From Zygnema cylindricum (taxonomy: Eukaryota; Streptophyta; Zygnematophyceae; Zygnematales; Zygnemataceae): a stretch of DNA of 10,287 nucleotides. The stretch is taken from positions 1-10,287 of the forward strand of contig JBBHKE010001548.1 in the NCBI GenBank assembly GCA_037447655.1. Direction: 5' to 3'. This document shows positions 1 to 7,337 of the stretch, one piece after another. Under the pieces are notes generated by a model. That model was not told the origin of the DNA. It saw nothing but the letters and a program-made list of their open reading frames with translations, and searched no databases. The translations under genes were made by a program, and so were the position numbers. Each line of letters begins with the position of its first letter. The first letter of the stretch is position 1.

Positions 1-689
1 GATTTATCATTCACAGACAAATTAAGCTTGGCGGTTTTAGCACTCAGAATCAGTTTGATACTGGACATTGTCCTTTCATTACCTTTGTATTCCTTTCTAT
101 TATAATGGAATCTACTTGTTGAACGTCTACCTAATCTATGCCTTGCTATATGTGAATGCCATAACTCTTCCCATCTACACCTCTGTCTATTTCTATCTCT
201 GTGACTTATCAAGTTCGTCGCTTCTGCGAATATTGTCTATCTGATTTGGTGCACGTGGTCCTAGGAATCTTCCTAGTTACTCGAAATGTCCGATCAAGGT
301 CAACACGTGACACGATATCATTCGGCAAAAGAGCTTCTGTTTGATTGCATTAAACTTGTCAAAAGGAACATGGCCTTCGCCGTGTGAAAGTTTTTGGTGG
401 TTGTCCATCGTCCCACGAATCTATGTCATCTGGGTGTAGCAAACTAGCAATTCTAGACGTTATGTAGTTGACTACCCACCGTAGCCAAATCCATAACCGG
501 ATGGAGCAATTGCTTCGGGGATGAGGACCCAAGCATAATCGAACGGTCAATACTTGCGCCCGGAATCCTTGGAGAATTATGGTCGAATCTTCTCTAATGT
601 TGTTTTTTTTTAAACTATAAGAAAACAGTACGACATGGTACGGCAAAGTAAGGAATTTTGTAAACAACTTCACTTCTTGTTTGATGGAT
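1..689. other. gene-free region, at most a trace of copia-like pol
   Basis: I see no convincing gene here. The open frames are short and lack family motifs. The only hint is on the plus strand near 372-425, where one frame reads HGLRRVKVFGGCP. This resembles the HLRVFGCP motif found after the integrase core of Ty1/copia polyproteins. It would fit the copia RNase H relic downstream, but the spacing is much shorter than in a complete element, so a deletion would be needed. The match is short and could be chance. Confidence 0.3.
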
Positions 690-1055
690 CCTCACCTTTA
701 ACTAGTGTAATTTAAGGTATTTCAACAGGTGTTAAAATAGTGTAAAATGTATGTGTGCACATAAGCTGCTCATTAATTCGTACTAAAGTACAAAAAAAGT
801 GTTAGATAGCGGCGTTGGCACCATAAATTGAGGGGCGTCGACATTGGAAAGAGCACTCAAATTTGATTCATAGTAGTAAAGACTGGGAAAAACCGCTCGA
901 ACTCACATGTTCAAACGTCGACAATTGGAACACGTATTGAAGCTGTAGCACTATCGAATGTATAGATCAATTAGTGCAACGTGGGTAGCGTTTCCATTTT
1001 GTTAGGGTGAGGACATTTTACCCAAACTAGCATTAATAACACTCTTTTTTTCCCA
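690..1055 (+). mobile_element. degenerate third copy of the CACCG-type MITE family
   Basis: Blocks of this stretch match the MITE at 8252-8794 in the same order. Near 712-745, TTTAAGGTA followed by AAAATAGTGTAAA corresponds to 8355-8385. Near 785-808, AAAGTACAAAAAAAGTGT corresponds to 8389-8406. Near 1020-1040, CCCAAACTAGCATTAA corresponds to 8663-8678. The terminal inverted repeats are not recognisable, so the ends are approximate. The middle is strongly diverged. It could be an old, eroded copy lying inside the copia-like debris. Three ordered matches make chance less likely, but this is an eye alignment. Confidence 0.4.
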
Positions 1056-1161
1056 CTACCATCTTGAAGGAGGATAATAATCAGTTACATGTCGTGTACA
1101 ATCACTATAATAGGATAACAAATAAAAGTGTTGCAATACGTAACCATGTTTTCCCTTACAC

Positions 1162-1429
1162 GTCGTACATGCCATGTGCCTTACGACAAGGTGGATGCAA
1201 GGATATACGCTTCTTCTCGAACAATATGAGATGATGGAACTTCTGGAGAATCGTGTATTCCACAACTAAACTTATTCTAGTCCAATGTCACGTTATTTGT
1301 CATGTAGTGAGAGTGAACGAATTAGAATTCAGTTATGTCCAGATAGCGGAGGAAGCAGAGGACATGCTAACTAAGTTTGCTCTATATGATGTGTTTATCA
1401 GAGGTCATCCAAAGTTAGGCTTATTGTGA
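1162..1429 (+). pseudogene. Ty1/copia-like retrotransposon RNase H relic (3' end of pol)
   Basis: This is the C-terminal end of a copia-type polyprotein, whose RNase H removes the RNA strand during reverse transcription. The first part (1162-1260) reads WMQGYTLLLEQY and then NRVFH, matching the family's WMKxxLxDYG and NPVFH. A frameshift near 1260 then leads to TTKLILVQCHV, matching RTKHIEVxxHFIR. From 1301 it reads HVVRVNELEFSYVQIAEEAE and DMLTK, matching the ADMLTK signature, and ends in KLGLL and a TGA at 1427-1429, where copia proteins typically end in LGL. The frameshift and the lost residues of RTKHI show it is dead. A purine tract and a TG follow shortly, as expected at a 3' LTR border. 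Confidence 0.68.
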
Positions 1430-1451
1430 CATGTAAAAAGATATTCACATT

Positions 1452-1654
1452 AAAAAGAGGGAGATGTGCAAATAAACGTACCGGTCGGGTTTGCGTCTGT
1501 GTGTTGGTTTAGTGCTTTTCTACGCTTAGTATGTTAGATATTAATGCTTCGTATCACATTTGGTCTAGGGCATAATTGTGTTTTGTTGAATTTGTGGTTG
1601 CATTATTTATGTGTTTGTTTGTTAGTTTGTGTTTGATGCTTGAGTGTTTGATGT
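1452..1654 (+). mobile_element. polypurine tract and probable start of a copia 3' LTR
   Basis: AAAAAGAGGGAGA at 1452-1464 lies 22 bases after the stop codon of the RNase H relic and is followed at once by TGTGCAAATAAACG. This matches the layout polypurine tract then TG that starts a 3' LTR in copia elements. The polypurine tract primes plus-strand DNA synthesis. The far end of the LTR is not found. A MITE at 1655 probably interrupts it, and I could not recognise where it resumes after 2167. No 5' LTR is in the window to compare. Confidence 0.45.
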
Positions 1655-2167
1655 TACACCGCAAATCGTAACTAGAGTTATGTACGCTAATTCCGTCACC
1701 CCAAATTTTGACTTTCACCATAAATAAAGTACATTATTCTAAATTATGTTTTACATTGTTTAAGGTACTTTTTGAATGAGCGTTAATAACTCTAATACAG
1801 TGTCGTTTTAAATAGTGTGGCATACGGTCGGTGTCTGACCGTGCAAAATTGTACTTTATTAAATAAAAAAGTACAAATAATGATTTTGTATATGCCGTTA
1901 TCATGTACCTGCGTTTTAGTAAACCACGTAGTGCAAACGTCATAATGAAGTGAAACTGTACGTTTTGTCAGATTCTGTACGTGTACTTAATTTACAGTAG
2001 ATATATTCAGGGCCCAAATTTACGCCCAAATCAGAGTTATTGATAAATTAGAGTTTTTTTTTTTTTGAAAAGGGTTGATTACCCAAAATAGAATGAATAA
2101 CTCTAATTTTTTTTTTTCGTTTTTATACTCTAATTGTTTCTTTACTCTAATTACGATTCACGGTGTA
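1655..2167. mobile_element. MITE, copy 1 (CACCG-type terminal inverted repeats, TA ends)
   Basis: This is a non-coding miniature inverted-repeat element. The left end reads TACACCGCAAATCGTAAC and the right end, reverse complemented, reads TACACCGTGAATCGTAAT, so roughly 24 bp are inverted repeats with a few mismatches. Both ends carry TA, which could be a TA target duplication as in Tc1/mariner and Stowaway elements, or simply part of the repeat. The interior has several copies of ACTCTAAT, long T runs and a hairpin ACGGTC...GACCGT at 1824-1842 that is also in the copy at 8252. It has no transposase frame, so movement would need a partner element. The superfamily is not certain. Confidence 0.8.
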
Positions 2168-3484
2168 GTTAGTGTAGAACAATCGGTGACCGTTGTGCCT
2201 TGTACAACAGTTAAGTAGTCCTGAGTTATTTTGTTAGCAACCTCTGTAGAATTCCGATTAAGCTTAGTGAGAGAAATTTTGTGAGTTTAAAGAAGAAAAC
2301 CTTTCGGCTTAATACATTGATATTTTGACGATATTTTTCTAAATGTTTTTTTATGTGCACACTTGGATTATATGTTATGTAAGCGAACTTATCGCAACTC
2401 TCCCTCAATCCCTCCCTCCTCCCCTCCCTCCCTTAATCATCGGATATATCGCCATATTGGCATTTATGTCGACAAAGGATTATGCAACATCAGTTTTGCA
2501 TCAACATCGGTCACATCGGCACGTCGGTATCAGCACATCGGGTAAAATTTAACAGGGAAATAAATGGTTAGTTGTGTATATTCCAGATAGTTTGTGTTGG
2601 CATATTAATTATTGGTTAAACAGACGTCGTGCAATCACTAGTATTAGTTTAGTGTGGTTTTTTGTTTTTATCTTTTTGCGGTAGTAGGCGTCAATGTTTC
2701 GTCCATTAGCATTAGCCGGTTGCTTAAGTGTATGGGGAGTTGGGATTGGTCGAGTAGTTTTTGAGTGACTTTATCACAAGGTTCAGCTGAGTATGTTTGT
2801 TTTTGTAACATTCACTTTCAGTCTGATCGAGTTTTTGCAATCAGTGTGTGGTAGTCGTCTGTTTATCTCTATTTTTTATATCGTCACGTAAAGACTCGAC
2901 TAACTAATGTCATTAGCCATTGAAAATGATGAGAGTAAATCATGAAAATCTGTCATAGAGGTTATTCCTATACTGTCGAGAAAGAACTTGTTGACTTCAA
3001 TGACATTTTTAGAAAAAGAATTCTTTAACCCATTAAGATGTTTCAGGTAGTAAAGACTTTTGAGGAAGAAGCAAATAAAGAAGTCTCAAAAACCAAAGGG
3101 TTTAGTGAAGATTCAAAAAAGAAAGGCTGACACCAGAACACACATTAGCTACCATTTTCCATAAGTACCGATTTAAAAGCAGTTGGGAAAGACCTAAAAA
3201 AAAAATGCAAAAAATCAAAAATTAACATTTACTACAACATCATGGGCAATTGAAAAAATTCTAGTTTTTTTATACGGTCAAAATGAAGTACATTTGGATG
3301 TACATAATCTAGAGTATCAATATTGTAAGGATGTCTATGAAATAAGAAACCTTGTTAATCGATGAGTCTTGGTTCCCTTGTATAAAACAAAAGAGACTCG
3401 GCATACATTTGAACTATTGAACAATCAAACACTCAAAATGGCGCTAAAATGAAACGGTTTTGAAGAGAAATTGGAACTCGAGAT
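2168..3484. other. intergenic stretch without a recognisable gene
   Basis: About 1.3 kb lies between the first MITE and the left arm of the inverted duplication. I find no coding exon, RNA gene or element ends. It holds a CCCTCC-rich low-complexity run at 2400-2436, a cluster of CATCGG-like words at 2493-2541 and A-rich tracts from 3110 to 3250. A frame near 2940-3130 reads VEKELVDFNDIFRK and FEEEANKEVSKTKGF, with stops. It looks hydrophilic and protein-like, but I do not recognise it. Part of this stretch may be the rest of the interrupted copia LTR. Confidence 0.5.
2400..2436. repeat. CCCTCC low-complexity pyrimidine tract
   Basis: The plus strand is almost purely C and T here, as imperfect repeats of CCCTCC or CCCT. 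It is a simple-sequence tract. Any effect on nearby transcription is not shown by the sequence. Confidence 0.7.
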
Positions 3485-3711
3485 GATCCTTTCCAATCCA
3501 AAGAGTGAAAATAATTTGTGAGAGCAAAATTTTACGTGAGAAAGTTGGAAAATGCTAGGAAGCAGAGAATTTTTGAAAGTGGAAATATAGTTTGCTACAT
3601 AAAAAAAAGAGAGAATGAAAGAATAAAAGAATAGAAATTCAAAAGAATGTATGCTAAAAAAAAAGAACTTGAAAGAAACAAAAGAAATCGTGGGAAACAT
3701 AAGATGTGAAT

Positions 3712-3791
3712 TTAATACCAAGTTCCAGTTTCGGGATTTTTTGGTAACCAACCATTGGCTCTACTTTTGTACCAACTCCAATGATCGTAAC
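3712..3791 (-). CDS. terminal exon 5 of left GH5 copy
   Basis: This 80-bp exon starts after TTTCTGCAG and completes a split Gly codon. It then reads YDHWSWYKSRANGWLP and ends NPETGTWY-TAA. HWSxxxxxxxGW is the usual C-terminal motif of GH5 exo-glucanases. The 25 residues after the split codon are identical to the right copy. The downstream stretch on this strand is rich in T and has no AATAAA that I can see. Confidence 0.82.
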
Positions 3792-4115
3792 CTGCAGAAA
3801 CGATAAATCACTATCCACCTTGTTTAGTGTAGACCACCAAAACTTAAGGTGCAGTTTGAATCTTGTGGTGCCTAAAAAAAATGCAAAAAGGAAACAAAGT
3901 CCACATGAGGGCCTATTGTCCTTTTAAGCCAGAGCAATTACGGTGAACGATAAATCAACATAGAATGTTAACTTGTCCCATTTTTGTACATTTTTATATT
4001 CGATATCAAGCCAAAAATTCTGCCTATTACATTCATTTCAAAAAGTGGATTTGTGTTAACAAGCTTATAATTATCGTAACATGGCTAATCGACACTAATG
4101 GCGGTACCTAAAAGA

Positions 4116-4499
4116 TGTTGACGTACGAAAAGTGTACAACTCGATACCCGGAATTGTGGTAATATCCACACTAAGACCTATAATATAGTTAGGAACCAAG
4201 AGTGGAGAAACTGTTCCACTTTTTAAGTAACCCCTTTTGTATTAAATTATGGAAGAATTTTGCAACTTGGTAAATGACGATCATTTGTGTTGTGTGACCC
4301 TTTTTTTTTCGGGCCAGGGTGATATAGATCGAGGTGAAAAAAAATATATAATTCTTTTTGGTATCAAAGCCAGGGGGACTAGGTTTACATGGACAATTAT
4401 GACCGGCTACCTCTCGAGGGGGGGTGTTGACGTACGAAAAGTGTACCGCTCAGTACCCGGAATTGTGGTAAAATCCACACTAAAACCTATATAAAATTG
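4116..4499 (+). mobile_element. TRIM-like miniature LTR retrotransposon remnant
   Basis: A 5' LTR candidate starts at 4116 (TGTTGACGTACGAAAAGTG) and runs to about 4357. It is followed by TGGTATCAAAGC at 4359, which matches the plant initiator-Met primer binding site TGGTATCAGAGC with one mismatch. A very short interior follows, then a polypurine tract CGAGGGGGGG at 4415-4424 and at once the repeated LTR start at 4425. The two LTR starts agree at about 60 of 66 bases. The second LTR is recognisable for only about 70 bp and then meets the tRNA-like unit, so it is truncated. It has no gag or pol, so it would depend on another element. It is absent from the matching intron of the right arm. Confidence 0.68.
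4359..4372 (+). promoter_or_regulatory. initiator-Met tRNA primer binding site of the TRIM-like element
   Basis: TGGTATCAAAGCC matches the common plant LTR-retrotransposon primer binding site TGGTATCAGAGC except for one G-to-A change. It lies about 240 bp after the LTR start, the expected place for priming minus-strand DNA synthesis. Confidence 0.65.
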
Positions 4500-4519
4500 G
4501 ACCCACCAGCGTAACATCT

Positions 4520-4592
4520 AAGCTGGTGGTACAGTGGTTAGTACATTCACAGCTAAAGTGAAAGGTCCCAGGTTCAAATCCTGGCCGGCTCA
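4520..4592 (+). tRNA. tRNA-like sequence (tRNA pseudogene or SINE head), CTA at the anticodon position
   Basis: A full cloverleaf can be drawn by eye. The acceptor is AAGCTGG with CCGGCTC (first pair broken, one G-T), the D stem GTAC/GTAC with an 8-base loop containing GG, the anticodon stem TTCAC/GTGAA with loop AGCTAAA, a 5-base variable loop, and the T stem CCAGG/CCTGG with loop TTCAAAT. Pol III boxes are present: A box TGGTACAGTGG and B box GGTTCAAATCC. Position 33 is G, not the nearly invariant T, and the triplet at 34-36 is CTA, which would pair with UAG. No CCA is encoded. With its place beside a TRIM in an intron, a tRNA-derived SINE head or pseudogene is more likely than a working tRNA. 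Confidence 0.55.
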
Positions 4593-4689
4593 TCAATCCC
4601 TTTATTGGGATCCTCCATTCTATCCCCCGATTCTAGGAATCTTAACAAAAGATTCACCTAAACCAGAACCTTAAAATTCTCAAACTCAC

Positions 4690-4846
4690 CTCCTCTTTGT
4701 AACTTGAGCGACCAAAAAAACCAGCAGTGCGACGCGTTGGCTACTGTCTGAATTTGAGCCAATGACCATCGCCGCTGCTGGTCAGGTGTCGCAGACGCAC
4801 TCATCGCGTTGGAAAACTCGCCAACCATAACCCTCCGCCCGGGAAG
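4690..4846 (-). CDS. exon 4 of left GH5 copy: nucleophile exon
   Basis: This 157-bp exon runs from CAG|CTTCCC (phase 0) to GGAG|GTGAGT (phase 1), a near-ideal donor. It encodes VMVGEFSNAM with the catalytic nucleophile Glu, then RRWSLAQIQ and a WFFWSLKLQ strand that matches the conserved WFYW/WAYW segment at the end of the barrel. It is six bases shorter than the right copy, in the loop after AMSA. The Gly before WFFW is Cys here. Confidence 0.82.
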
Positions 4847-5376
4847 CTGCGCCGTTGAAAATGACAAATCAGCAAATCAAATCGCCAAATCTAGCTGTTG
4901 AAAAAATAGCTATTTAACTTGACCCGGCCCCTTTTTTAGGAGTTTTAGTTATACACCAGTCGGTTTGGTAGTTCTTATTAGTTTTTTAGGTTTTACTTTA
5001 GCTTTTTCTGGCACTGTTTTTGACTTTTTGTTGATTTGTCTTGAGTGGACATTCTACACTTTGAATCTGCATTCCATTATACTCCTTCCATGTACTACCA
5101 TCGCGCCTTGTGTTTTATCAAAACTTACTTCAAGAACAAACCCAGTTTTAGAAAATAAAATAAGAAATTTGAGAAGTGAGACGGCAAAGGTTACTAACGA
5201 ATAGTATTGCAGGAAATCTCATAATCTGTGGTCTCCACGAAAGACGTACACCTTTCCAACTTTAAGGGCGAATGTTTTTTGAGTTTTAAAGGAGGAGCTT
5301 TCAAATGTTGTATTATGCAGTATCCTTTGAAAAACAGAGCATACGATACAAAACCTGAAGGAAATGTTGTGTTTAC

Positions 5377-6096
5377 CCTTTGTAGATTCAAAATGTGATT
5401 TAGTCTCTCATTTTGGGCGTATGCGATTTCTTGCTCCGCCGATAAGCCATAGGCATTGCCATCGAAAACATCATATTGATATACCTCCATAATAGTATTA
5501 GTGTGGACTCTATCGAACATAGAATCTGGCAAGTCTATGTGATCATTGCTCCCCATTCTCGCCTCCATGGAAATAAACAGACATTGTGAATATATCCTCA
5601 CTATATCATAAGCATCGGAATAGTACTTGTTGATAACACTTTGAGAGATATCCCAAAAGAGGGTCTCGTTTACGAGACCGATCCCAAGAAAATTAGAGTA
5701 CTTAACGTAACGGGTACAAAGCCATCTTACCAAATTTAATGATTTTGCAATATTTTCAGGAGTTCCAAATTCAACCGTTCCAGTTCGACATCCGGTATTC
5801 GCGTCCCCACTTTGCGAACCCGGGGCTCCATGATTACTAATCCAGATTCGAATTTTATATTTTATACCCATTTGAAAAGCCCAATCAAGATATTTTGTAT
5901 ATTGGGGTAAAAAGGGAAATTCTCTATTTGGCTCCATCATAATCCACCAGCCAATAGGAATTCGGACGGCATTTACTCCATCGGCGGCCAATAATATCCA
6001 GTCGGTTTCATTAATAAAAGTATTTTGATGTTCTGTAATTGTTTTATTTGCACCAGGTTCGTACGATAACTGCCATTCGCCCCTAGTGTCTTTTCC
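5377..6096 (-). CDS. exon 3 of left GH5 copy: catalytic barrel core
   Basis: This exon is 720 bp, 240 codons, phase 0 at both ends. The acceptor is ATTTTGCAG|GGA after a T-rich stretch, and the donor is CAAAGG|GTAAAC. It aligns with the plant GH5 core from the position of QGEYQ..G to the helix before the nucleophile strand. NAVRIPIGWW, the NHGAPGSQ turn (usually DLHGAPGSQ in the family) and the acid/base Glu of LVNE are present. The family's VHxY is changed to VYQY here, while the right copy keeps VHQY. The frame is open throughout. Confidence 0.87.
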
Positions 6097-6224
6097 CTGC
6101 AAAATTGAATTCTGGTACCGATGATTAGATTCTTCCCATTGGGGGATTTTCTGTTATCTACTAAGCTATGAACTTCCATTACTTCCATGTTCGAAAAACA
6201 ATTATCCCCTTCCGAAAAAACAAA

Positions 6225-6617
6225 CATGTTACACTATAATGTATCGTTTCCTTCTGTCACGAGAACTCTCAGGCCATAAAAAGTGTTACTTTCCTAGCAA
6301 AGGAAAAACACATGTTACATTACGTTGTATCCTTAGTTCTCCCGATTTAGCGTTTTAGTCCTAATGAATTTACATTCCTAAGAAAAATACCCTTGGTACG
6401 TTTTGTTGTATAATTGTTCTCCCACCTGAACTCTTTTACCATATTGAACATATTTGCCCCTAAAAGTAAGAATCCATGTTACACTGTTGTATCGTTTCTT
6501 CTCCAGCGTTAACACTTTGGACATAATGAACATATTTTAGCCTAAAAGCCAAAATCAATGCTACCTTATGTTGTAATTTAGTTTCCTCCCAGCTTTAGCG
6601 ATAATGCTATTTCGTAC
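6225..6617 (-). repeat. intron 2 minisatellite, left copy (period about 81-86 bp)
   Basis: The plus strand repeats a diverged unit that begins like CATGTTACAYTATGTTGTAT and ends like CCTAAAAGTAAGAAT. Starts can be placed near 6225, 6311, 6392, 6475 and 6556, so about four and a half units fill most of intron 2. The intron runs from GTACGA at 6617 down to the acceptor at 6097. Confidence 0.68.
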
Positions 6618-6800
6618 CTTCACTATGTTGAAAGCAAAAGTACTGTTCCAAGTGGCAATATCTGATATGTTCAAACTGGTCGGATCAACATCGGCCGTCA
6701 GATTTCCATTTGGCCAAATTTGTAGATATTTGCCATTCGGAGCTTGAATTAAAACCATGTTAAAATTGGGGCGGAAAATCAAGTTGAAGTTCTCCCAGCC
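6618..6800 (-). CDS. exon 2 of left GH5 copy: end of the fascin-like domain
   Basis: This exon encodes 61 residues beginning GWENFNLIF and containing NGKYLQIWPNGNLTAD, a typical fascin-fold repeat, as in the trefoil of plant GH5 proteins. It ends ...FNIVK with the donor AAG|GTACGA, phase 0. The start is less sure. The acceptor GTAG|GGC at 6801 lacks a pyrimidine tract, and the same frame continues upstream as LWPMGKWM after crossing a TAG at 6803-6801. The exon may therefore originally have been longer and been interrupted by that stop. Most of it has no counterpart in the right arm. Confidence 0.72.
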
Positions 6801-6838
6801 CTACATCCATTTTCCCATAGGCCACAAAATTATTGAAG

Positions 6839-7240
6839 GTACGAAATAGCATTATCGCTAAAGGTGGGAGGGAAGTAAATTACAACTTAATGCGTCATGG
6901 GAATAGGCTAAAATATATTTATTATGGCCAAAGAATTAATTGGAAAAGAAAAGGTACAAATAAATGTAACATGGTTTCTTACTTTTGGGAGAAAATATGT
7001 TCATTGTGGCAAAATTGTTGTGGGGCAGCAATTTTAACGCACAATGTACCATGGAATGTACCATGGGTATTATGATCAAAATGTTAAGATGTGATTAGTA
7101 ACGATACAACGTTATGTAGCATGCGCCTTTTCTTTGCTAGGGAAATAACGTTGATTAAGGCCAAACAGTTATTGTGGGGGCAGGAAACAATTCAGTATTG
7201 TGTAGCATGTATTTTTGGAAGGGGATAATGTTGTTTTCAA
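6839..7240 (+). repeat. intron 2 minisatellite, right copy
   Basis: This is the mirror of the left intron repeat. The motif ATGTANCATG recurs near 6887 (diverged), 6963, 7044, 7116 and 7199, a period close to 80 bp. An extra short local copy, ATGTACCATGGAATGTACCA, sits at 7045-7064. The units are more diverged than in the left arm. The intron runs from 6839 to the acceptor ATTTTGCAG ending at 7337. Confidence 0.6.
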
Positions 7241-7337
7241 ACATGTAAGTAATGGAAGTTTATAGCTTGGTATTAGATAACAGAAAATCCCCCAATGGGA
7301 AGAATCTAATCATCGGTACCAGAAATCAATTTTGCAG

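Larger units (their letters stand above)
3485..6630 (-). repeat. left arm of a 3.1-3.5 kb inverted gene duplication
   Basis: Read on the minus strand, this segment matches 6826-10287 on the plus strand. The match covers the last part of exon 2, introns 2, 3 and 4, three exons and at least 270 bp after the stop codon. By my hand count the main exon differs at about 49 of 720 bases plus one deletion. The introns are more diverged, but their ends and many blocks still align. The outer border cannot be fixed because the right arm runs off the window. The left arm alone carries the TRIM-like and tRNA-like insertions in intron 4. Confidence 0.88.
3712..6800 (-). pseudogene. fascin-like/GH5 exo-beta-1,3-glucanase-like gene, left copy, 5' truncated
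   Basis: GH5 exo-beta-1,3-glucanases release glucose from the ends of beta-1,3-glucan, and plant forms carry a fascin-like beta-trefoil before the barrel. Four exons join in phase: 6800-6618, 6096-5377, 4846-4690 and 3791-3712, giving 379 codons and TAA. Numbering from the first readable codon, residues 1-61 are the end of the trefoil (NGKYLQIWPNGNLTAD) and 62-379 the GH5 barrel. Visible are NAVRIP (Arg106), NHGAPGSQ (His150), the acid/base Glu205 in LVNE, and the nucleophile Glu311 in VMVGEFSNAM. The gene lacks its start, any signal peptide and half of the trefoil, because the other arm begins where they should be. An in-frame TAG lies at 6803-6801. The conserved His of the VHxY motif is Tyr267, NEP is NET, and HGWFFW is HCWFFW. 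No promoter is visible. It is probably a pseudogene. Confidence 0.82.

Noticed and set aside
359-673. Minus-strand open frame of 104 codons
   Set aside because: It has no recognisable domain and no exon-like borders, and it lies in mobile-element debris. The weak copia-like hint is on the opposite strand.
3425-3751. Minus-strand open frame of 108 codons, rich in Phe and Ser
   Set aside because: It overlaps the GH5 terminal exon in another frame and continues into the T-rich downstream sequence. The composition explains the apparent membrane-like character.
4249-4494. Plus-strand open frame of 81 codons
   Set aside because: It runs across the TRIM-like LTR, primer site and polypurine tract, so the LTR structure explains the sequence better than a gene.
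4520-4592. A functional amber-suppressor tRNA
   Set aside because: G at position 33, a broken first acceptor pair and a position next to a mini-retrotransposon in an intron argue for a SINE head or pseudogene.
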